NCBI RefSeq assembly: GCF_000330885.1 | Contig: NC_020059.1 | Span: 1,911,001 to 1,975,000 of the forward strand | DNA length: 64,000 nt | From: Rhizobium tropici CIAT 899 | GTDB lineage: Bacteria; Pseudomonadota; Alphaproteobacteria; Rhizobiales; Rhizobiaceae | Direction of reading: 5' to 3' | In this document: one piece after another, positions 56,927-64,000 of the stretch | How positions within the stretch are numbered: position 1 is the first letter of the stretch | Layout of the letters: every line of letters begins with the position of its first letter | The notes under the pieces: generated by a model | What the model was told of the DNA's origin: nothing | Databases searched by the model: none | What the model saw: the letters and a program-made list of their open reading frames with translations, nothing else | Program-made: the position numbers and the translations under genes

Positions 56927-57169
56927 GTGATCAAGGCTCGTGTAACCGTCACGCTGAAGAACGGCGTTCTCGATCCGCAGGGCAAGGCAATCGAAGGTGC
57001 GCTCGGCGCACTCGGCTTTGACGGCGTCCATCAGGTCCGCCAGGGCAAGGTCTTCGATCTCGAGCTTGAAGGCACCGACAAGAACAAGGCCGAAGCCGAT
57101 CTGAAGGCCATGTGCGAGAGGCTTCTCGCCAATACGGTCATCGAGAACTTCAGCATTTCGATCGACTGA
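56927..57169 (+). CDS. purS: FGAM synthase subunit PurS
   Basis: This 80-aa protein joins PurQ and PurL in the multi-subunit FGAM synthetase. The sequence [20 protein letters not shown] and [20 protein letters not shown] is typical. It starts with GTG at 56927 and AGAAAGGA just upstream. Confidence 0.95.
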   Translation: MIKARVTVTLKNGVLDPQGKAIEGALGALGFDGVHQVRQGKVFDLELEGTDKNKAEADLKAMCERLLANTVIENFSISID

Positions 57170-57272
57170 TTGTCTTCTTTCGCGAGCCATCCTTCCTTTG
57201 TTTAAGACAATGAAGTATGGCTCACGAAGCACATTCCAGCGATTATTCGTCGCCTATTGCGGGAACAGCATC

Positions 57273-57944
57273 ATGAAATCAGCAGTCGTCCAACTCCCCG
57301 GCCTCAATCGCGACCGCGACATGATCGCGGCACTGACCAAGATTTCCGGCCATGCGCCCGTGACGGTCTGGCAGACGGAGACCGAGATTCCGGATGTCGA
57401 CCTGATCGTCATTCCCGGCGGCTTCTCCTACGGCGATTATCTTCGTTGCGGCGCGATCGCCGCCCGCATGCCGATCATGCAGGCAATCAAGGACAAGGCC
57501 GGCAAGGGCGTCAAGGTTTTGGGCGTCTGCAACGGTTTCCAGATCCTGCTCGAAGCCGGCATGCTTCCCGGCGCGCTGATGCGCAACGCCTCGCTGAAAT
57601 TCGTCTGCCGCGAAGTGAAGCTGGAAGTCGTCAATGCCGAAACGGACTTCACGGCCGCCTATGCCAAGGGCCAGGTCATCCGCAGCCCGGTCGCACATCA
57701 CGACGGCAACTATTTCGCCGATGCCGAAACGCTGAAGGCGATCGAGGATAATGGCCAGGTGGTCTTCCGCTATGCCGAAGGCACCAACCCGAACGGCTCG
57801 GTCAACGACATCGCCGGGGTCATGAACGCCAAGGGCAATGTGCTTGGCATGATGCCGCATCCGGAAAATCTGATCGAGGCGGCCCATGGCGGCAGCGACG
57901 GTCGCGGTCTGTTTGCGTCCGCGCTTGGCGTGATCGCGGCCTGA
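57273..57944 (+). CDS. purQ: FGAM synthase glutaminase subunit PurQ
   Basis: PurQ hydrolyses glutamine and passes ammonia to PurL. The class I amidotransferase nucleophile is in [16 protein letters not shown], and the His-Glu pair is in [27 protein letters not shown] marks the oxyanion loop. The length is 223 aa. The ATG at 57273 is used although the frame is open to 57198. Confidence 0.96.
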   Translation: MKSAVVQLPGLNRDRDMIAALTKISGHAPVTVWQTETEIPDVDLIVIPGGFSYGDYLRCGAIAARMPIMQAIKDKAGKGVKVLGVCNGFQILLEAGMLPGALMRNASLKFVCREVKLEVVNAETDFTAAYAKGQVIRSPVAHHDGNYFADAETLKAIEDNGQVVFRYAEGTNPNGSVNDIAGVMNAKGNVLGMMPHPENLIEAAHGGSDGRGLFASALGVIAA

Positions 57945-58053
57945 TAGGCGAGCCCGCTATCAGAACCATAAAATCGGCGTTTTTGGATCGAACAGCAGGG
58001 CGCCGGAATGCGACCCGGCAGACCAGCTCCACCGCCTTATTGGAAAGAGATTG

Positions 58054-58461
58054 ATGCGCCCTCGCCTCCTGACAGGACTTTACTCCGCCGCCGCTATCGC
58101 GATGCTTGGGCTGTTGGTCACCTCTTGCGGCCCGCGCCCGCCGAGCATCATTGCGACCGATCACAGCGCCCTGTCGACGATGGAACGCATCATGCTCAAC
58201 GCCAATGCATGCTGGTTCAAGTCTTCGGACCCGGCGTTTGCCAGCTATCAGCTCGCTCCCGAGCTCAATTCCTTTACCGGTCGCCCGCGCATCCTCGTGG
58301 TCGACAAGAAGCATCCGACCGGCCGGCCTTCGCTCGTTGTGCAAGCGGAAGGCAATCCCGCACAGCTGCAGGCCTTCGGTCCGATGATGTCAGGCGCCTC
58401 CGGCGGCCGCATCACCGGCGACGTCAATCGCTGGGCTGGGGGATCGAAGGGCTGCCAATAA
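58054..58461 (+). CDS. hypothetical lipoprotein
   Basis: The 135-aa protein has a signal peptide ending in lipobox LLVTSC (Cys about 25), then HSALSTMERIMLNANACWFK and a C-terminal GGRITGDVNRWAGGSKGCQ. A purine-rich ribosome-binding site precedes the ATG. It is in the same direction as purQ and about 110 bases downstream. No function is known. Confidence 0.7.
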   Translation: MRPRLLTGLYSAAAIAMLGLLVTSCGPRPPSIIATDHSALSTMERIMLNANACWFKSSDPAFASYQLAPELNSFTGRPRILVVDKKHPTGRPSLVVQAEGNPAQLQAFGPMMSGASGGRITGDVNRWAGGSKGCQ

Positions 58462-58526
58462 AGGTCTGCCACCGCCGCTATGTTGCCAGCGACGAGGCTG
58501 TTGCTCAGCTTGAAACAAGCTCACCT

Positions 58527-59486
58527 TTAGGATTTCCCAATCCACGCTTCGAACGCCTTGGGTTCGACGTTGCCGCCGCAGAGAACGGTTGCCACCGTCT
58601 TACCGGCGAAACGCTGTGGATTCTCAAGAATGGCGGCGACGCCAAGGGCGGCGGCGGGCTCCACGACAAGTCCCGAATGAAAGTATAGAAGTCGCATCCC
58701 CTCCTTGATGCTGTCCTCGCTGACCAAAAGGGCGTCATCAGCGACGACCAATAGATCATCGAGAATTTCCGGGATCACATAGCGTCCGGCCACACCATCG
58801 GCGATGGTGTTCGGGGCGCCCGCGTCCACGATCCGCTTCGCCTTGAAGGAAAGGGTCATAGCCGGTGCATTTCGGGGCTGGACCGTGATTATCTCCACAT
58901 TCGGCCGCCGGCACTTCAGGGCATAGCCGATGCCCGTCGCCATTGCCCCGGCCCCCAGAGAAACCAAGACGGCATCCAGCGCTTGAGGAAGTTCGGAAAG
59001 CTCGAGCCCGATTGTCGCGGCGCCTTCACAAGTGTCGAGGTTCTTGCTGTCCTCCACGAGGAAGGCACCCGTTTCTTCGGCATGATCAGAGGCTGCCTGG
59101 AGCGCGGCTTCGATCTCCCCTTCGACCAACACGACATTTGCTCCAAGTAGCCGCATCTTTTCCACCTTGAAGGCATTTGCGGCGACGGACGCCGTTACCG
59201 TGACATCAAAGTTTCTCAGTCGACCGCCATAAGCGAGTGCCTGGCCCAGATTACCCGCACTGGCGCAGACGACCGACTTCTTGTCACCTTGTAACTGGAG
59301 CCTCGCCAAAACCATCTCGGTGCCACGCCCCTTGAAGCAGCGCGCAGGATTCATCGTTTCGACTTTGAGAACGACCCGGCAGCCCAGCGCCCGGCTCAAA
59401 CTTTCACAGATGTATTGCGGTGTATGCCGAAAGACCTTGTGTATGGTCGTGGCAGCGGCTTCGATCCGATCGATATCCAAGCGCAT
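58527..59486 (-). CDS. threonine/serine dehydratase-like PLP enzyme
   Basis: The 319-aa protein is of the fold-type II PLP family (threonine dehydratase and relatives). The cofactor Lys is in NPARCFKGRGTEMVLARLQ (residue about 52), with ASAGNLGQALAYGGRL and the phosphate loop VSLGAGAMATGIGYALK. GGAGG lies 5 bases before ATG 59486. It differs from classic IlvA, so the substrate may be another hydroxyamino acid. It lies in the purQ-purL interval. Confidence 0.85.
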   Translation of the reverse strand: MRLDIDRIEAAATTIHKVFRHTPQYICESLSRALGCRVVLKVETMNPARCFKGRGTEMVLARLQLQGDKKSVVCASAGNLGQALAYGGRLRNFDVTVTASVAANAFKVEKMRLLGANVVLVEGEIEAALQAASDHAEETGAFLVEDSKNLDTCEGAATIGLELSELPQALDAVLVSLGAGAMATGIGYALKCRRPNVEIITVQPRNAPAMTLSFKAKRIVDAGAPNTIADGVAGRYVIPEILDDLLVVADDALLVSEDSIKEGMRLLYFHSGLVVEPAAALGVAAILENPQRFAGKTVATVLCGGNVEPKAFEAWIGKS

Positions 59487-59675
59487 ATGAGCCTCCATTG
59501 CATTTCTCAGCGAGGCCCAGGCGGGTCGGCATATGAGGCTGCGTTCCACAATGGTTTTCCATTATAATCCGCCAGTCGCGCAGCCAGTACAAACTCGTTC
59601 ACAGGCCACGGGATGTCAAGGATGTGAAATAGCCTGAATAGGAGGCGCGTTAGCTTGATATGCGGCGCAGCCCGC

Positions 59676-59927
59676 TCAACCCCAGAAAAACGACTTCTTT
59701 GCTTCCGTTGCCGCTTCGCGCCGGGTCAGGCCGACGTCGTTCAACTGGTCATCCGTTAGGCCTCGCAGAACCCAGCGGCTCTCACGCTTCTCCAGCCAAT
59801 GCAGATAAACGGCCCAAAGCCGACGCATCGGGCGCAGCTTTGGTGCCGCCGCCCTGACCTTTGCGCTTGCCAAGGACGCAGTTTGCGCCTCAGCCGGGCA
59901 GATTGTATCTATTGCGCTCATCTTCAT
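59676..59927 (-). CDS. DUF1127 domain small protein
   Basis: The C-terminal 45 residues, WLEKRESRWVLRGLTDDQLN then DVGLTRREAATEAKKSFFWG, are a DUF1127 domain, found in small arginine-rich proteins that affect RNA turnover and metabolism in alphaproteobacteria. The exact start (59927 or 59921) is uncertain. It is divergent from the MocR gene across a region rich in inverted and direct repeats. Confidence 0.8.
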   Translation of the reverse strand: MKMSAIDTICPAEAQTASLASAKVRAAAPKLRPMRRLWAVYLHWLEKRESRWVLRGLTDDQLNDVGLTRREAATEAKKSFFWG

Positions 59928-59953
59928 TCTCGCATGAGGGTAACAATTTTCGA

Positions 59954-60026
59954 GTATCGAGCAAGACGATACAAATTGACTCATACTCTTGACTCAATGA
60001 CAGGGACAATCTAGGAAATTGTCATT
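59954..60026. promoter_or_regulatory. dense operator-like repeats between DUF1127 and MocR genes
   Basis: Within 73 bases lie GTATCG...CGATAC (59954-59972, 7-base spacer), a direct repeat TTGACTCA at 59976 and 59989 (13-base period), and nested inverted repeats: AATGACA (59996-60002) with TGTCATT (60020-60026), and GACAAT (60005-60010) with ATTGTC (60018-60023). They abut the MocR start codon. MocR regulators often bind direct repeats near their own promoter. Confidence 0.6.
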
Positions 60027-61445
60027 ATGACAAATTGGCTCCCTGACATTTCAAGCGGAACCGGCCCGGTCTACATCCGCGTCGCCGACGCCATCGAAAA
60101 CGCGATCACGCATGGCGTGTTGCCGCCGGGCACGAAGCTGCCGCCGCAACGCAATCTCGCCTACGATATCGGCGTTACCATCGGCACGGTCAGCCGGGCC
60201 TATGCCCTTGTGCATGAACGCGGCCTCGTCGCTGGCGAAGTCGGCCGCGGCACCTATGTTCTCGAGCGTTCGAACGGCAAGCAGATCGAGCTTGTCGATC
60301 CGATCACCCAGGCGCTTGCCGGCACCCGCGGTCTGAATACGCCCGACGCCAAGATCCGCTTCGACACGACCGCCGCCCCCGACATCGGCCAGGGTGCGAT
60401 CATCGGCAAGCTCTTCGCCGACATCAGCAGCGAGCACCAGACAGAGATCTCCTCCTATTCCAGGAACTTCCCGGCAAGTTGGTTTGAGGCCGGGCAGATC
60501 TGGCTTGCCCGCAACGGCTGGCAGCCGGCAATCGAGACGATCGTGCCGACGCTCGGCGCGCACGCAGCCGCCATAGCAGTCATTTCCGCCGTCACTTCGC
60601 CGGGCGACAAGATTGTCTTCGAGAACCTCACCTATACGCAGATCAGCCGCGCCGCGCGCCTGCTCGGAAGGCGCTCGATCCTCGTGGATTCGGACGAGCA
60701 TGGGATGATCCCGGAGGATTTCGAACGTCTCTGCCAGCAGCAGCATCCGCGCCTCGCCTTCCTGATGCCGACGGCCCATAATCCCACGCTGGTGACAATG
60801 CCGGAGGCAAGACGCCGGGCGATTGCCGCCATTGCGCGCCGCCACAGCGTATGGCTGATCGAGGACGACCTCTATGGCGGCATGACCGGCGACCAGAACC
60901 CGCTGATGGCGGCCATTGCGCCCGAGCGGACTTTCGTCGTCAGCAGCTTGTCTAAATCGGTGACAGCCGGCGTGCGCGGCGGCTGGGTCGCTTGCCCGCC
61001 GCATTTCGCCCAGCGCATCAAGGTCACGCACAAGATGACGACAGGCGGCTTGCCTTTCATATTGGCCGAAACCTGCGCCCGGCTCGTACTCGGCGGTCAT
61101 GCCCTGGAACTGCGCCGCAAATCCGTCGAAGAGATCAAGGCACGTGAGCAATTGGCACGTGAGGCATTATCGGGCTTCGAGTTCAACTCGCATCCGCATC
61201 TGCCATTCCTGTGGCTGAAGCTGCCGGAACCCTGGCTTTCGGGTACCTTCAAGAATGCAGCCCTCTCCGAAGGCGTGCTCATCGATGACGAGGATGAATT
61301 CAAGGCAGCCCGAATCGATAGAGTCTATCATCGCGTCCGTGTCGCCTTTTCGTCGCCGCCACAGCGAAAAGATGTTGCCGCCGGGTTCATGACATTACGC
61401 AGGTTGTTGGAAAACGGCTCATCCGGTTACGATAGTCACATTTAA
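60027..61445 (+). CDS. MocR-type (GntR/aminotransferase fusion) transcriptional regulator
   Basis: Residues 1-80 form a GntR winged helix (IENAITHGVLPPGTKLPPQR, GVTIGTVSRAYALVHERGLV). From about 110 the protein is an aminotransferase class I-like domain: PTAHNPTLVTM, WLIEDDLYGG and VSSLSKSVTAGVRGGW with the PLP Lys in SLSKS. The length is 472 aa. Such regulators sense PLP or an amino acid. Likely targets are the divergent genes, including the DUF1127 gene and the dehydratase. ATG 60027 has AGGAA 9 bases upstream. Confidence 0.9.
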   Translation: MTNWLPDISSGTGPVYIRVADAIENAITHGVLPPGTKLPPQRNLAYDIGVTIGTVSRAYALVHERGLVAGEVGRGTYVLERSNGKQIELVDPITQALAGTRGLNTPDAKIRFDTTAAPDIGQGAIIGKLFADISSEHQTEISSYSRNFPASWFEAGQIWLARNGWQPAIETIVPTLGAHAAAIAVISAVTSPGDKIVFENLTYTQISRAARLLGRRSILVDSDEHGMIPEDFERLCQQQHPRLAFLMPTAHNPTLVTMPEARRRAIAAIARRHSVWLIEDDLYGGMTGDQNPLMAAIAPERTFVVSSLSKSVTAGVRGGWVACPPHFAQRIKVTHKMTTGGLPFILAETCARLVLGGHALELRRKSVEEIKAREQLAREALSGFEFNSHPHLPFLWLKLPEPWLSGTFKNAALSEGVLIDDEDEFKAARIDRVYHRVRVAFSSPPQRKDVAAGFMTLRRLLENGSSGYDSHI

Positions 61446-61567
61446 GCAAGCCTTATCAATTTATCGACAGACATCTTGCTTAAATGCGCATTCGTCGCCT
61501 CGACACTTAGCACACTACCGTTCTATCAATAAAAGTGAGGATTCGCCCGCTATACCAGGGGGAGCGC

Positions 61568-62176
61568 ATGGCTATTGCAAGCTTTTTCAGCAAGCGTTTA
61601 GTTTCTAGTTTTCTGGTAATCAGTTCGGTATTTGTTGCAGGTCAATCGGCCGCAACCGCTGCGGATACGGTGGCGGCTACTCCCGCCGCTCCAGTCAAGA
61701 TCTTCGACGAACTGCGTTTCGGCGCAAGCGGCTCCATCCAGAGCGGCAACGAGCACGAAAGCGGCGTCTTCCCGGATGTCCAGGTCCTCTTCAATCCGTT
61801 CGGCTACAATCCGACCGCCGACTGGAAGGATCAGCTGACCCATCCTCGTATCCATGTAGGCACGTCGATCGGTACGTCGGGCTCCGCGACGCAGGTCTAT
61901 GGCGGCCTTTCCTGGACGCTCACGAATAGCAACGGCATCTTCACCGAACTCGGCTTCGGCGGCACGGTGCACACCGGCAACCTGGACGACTGGCGAGAGC
62001 ATGGTCCGATGCTCGGCTGCCGCCTGCTCTTCCACGAATATGCCGGCCTCGGCTACAATTTCGATAATCATTGGAACGTAATGGCGCAGATCGCGCACTC
62101 GTCGCATGCCGATCTTTGCGATGGGCCTAACGGCGGCATGACGCGTGCCGGCATCATGGTCGGCTACAAATTCTGA
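61568..62176 (+). CDS. pagL: lipid A 3-O-deacylase PagL-like outer membrane protein
   Basis: A signal peptide (about residues 1-31, ending AATAAD) precedes an outer-membrane beta-barrel protein. The C-terminal block HWNVMAQIAHSSHADLCDGP, with the family His-Ser pair, and the last residue Phe (VGYKF) fit PagL, which removes a 3-O acyl chain from lipid A. Family members in rhizobia are known. ATG 61568 has GGGGGAG 5 bases upstream. Confidence 0.8.
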   Translation: MAIASFFSKRLVSSFLVISSVFVAGQSAATAADTVAATPAAPVKIFDELRFGASGSIQSGNEHESGVFPDVQVLFNPFGYNPTADWKDQLTHPRIHVGTSIGTSGSATQVYGGLSWTLTNSNGIFTELGFGGTVHTGNLDDWREHGPMLGCRLLFHEYAGLGYNFDNHWNVMAQIAHSSHADLCDGPNGGMTRAGIMVGYKF

Positions 62177-62304
62177 CCCTGCGAAGCGACCGCCCATGGC
62201 CGCGCGCTCGATTTTCGCTACATCTATGCCGGCGTGTTGTGAACGCCGGTGATTTTCCTGTCGCACGACAGGGAGAGTTGCGCTAAAGAGACCCCGATCC
62301 CTGA

Positions 62305-64000
<1,696 letters not shown>

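Overview
The window looks like chromosomal DNA of a Rhizobium-type alphaproteobacterium, probably Rhizobium sensu stricto near the R. tropici, R. leucaenae and R. etli group. That placement is an inference. It rests on protein flavour, GC-rich codon use, the sufS2-sufB-sufC-sufD-sufS-sufT-sufA gene order, an ATP12 assembly factor, a DUF1127 protein, coxDE-type genes and interspersed palindromic intergenic repeats. About 65 genes are densely packed. No insertion sequence, prophage, CRISPR array or rRNA operon was seen.

Layout. 1-3.2 kb: a gene start cut by the window edge, a possible small RNA, lipB, tRNA-Leu(GAG) and small hypothetical or HTH genes. 3.4-12.2 kb: an EamA permease, propionyl-CoA carboxylase alpha (pccA), the glutathione-dependent formaldehyde pathway (class III alcohol dehydrogenase and S-formylglutathione hydrolase), a sugE/gdx guanidinium exporter behind a guanidine-II riboswitch, two DoxX-like genes, and pccB on the opposite strand. 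12.2-16 kb: a lipoprotein, ATP12, a HAD phosphatase, an RluA-family pseudouridine synthase and a PCu(A)C copper chaperone. 16.1-20.9 kb: a tandem glycine riboswitch and gcvT-gcvH-gcvP, closed by a strong terminator. 21-29.5 kb: an antitoxin-like gene, a ZIP transporter and the suf Fe-S assembly operon, with a small membrane protein inside it and a probable Irr box upstream.

29.5-44.4 kb holds an alpha/beta hydrolase, a GNAT acetyltransferase, a large secreted caspase-fold protein that has lost its catalytic dyad, tyrS, an AsmA/YhdP-like envelope protein, a Bcp-type peroxiredoxin, a DUF455 ferritin-like protein, a frame-disrupted M23 peptidase, a DEAD-box helicase, a Nudix hydrolase and a TfoX-like protein. 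44.4-49.8 kb is an accessory module for a molybdenum hydroxylase (MocA-like fusion, two XdhC-type proteins, CoxE, CoxD, flavin reductase) without any hydroxylase subunit in view. 50-64 kb carries a substrate-binding protein, rpe and the purine genes purB, purC, purS, purQ and the start of purL. A 4.4 kb block lies between purQ and purL: a lipoprotein, a threonine dehydratase-like enzyme, DUF1127, a MocR regulator and PagL.

Most of the window is ordinary core metabolism. The points most worth a second look are the Tyr/Ala pseudo-caspase with its proline-rich repeat tail, the guanidine-II riboswitch, the Irr box, the nested symmetrical DNA upstream of the MocR gene, the SD-complementary small-RNA candidate near the left edge, and the C-tract frameshift in the M23 peptidase.
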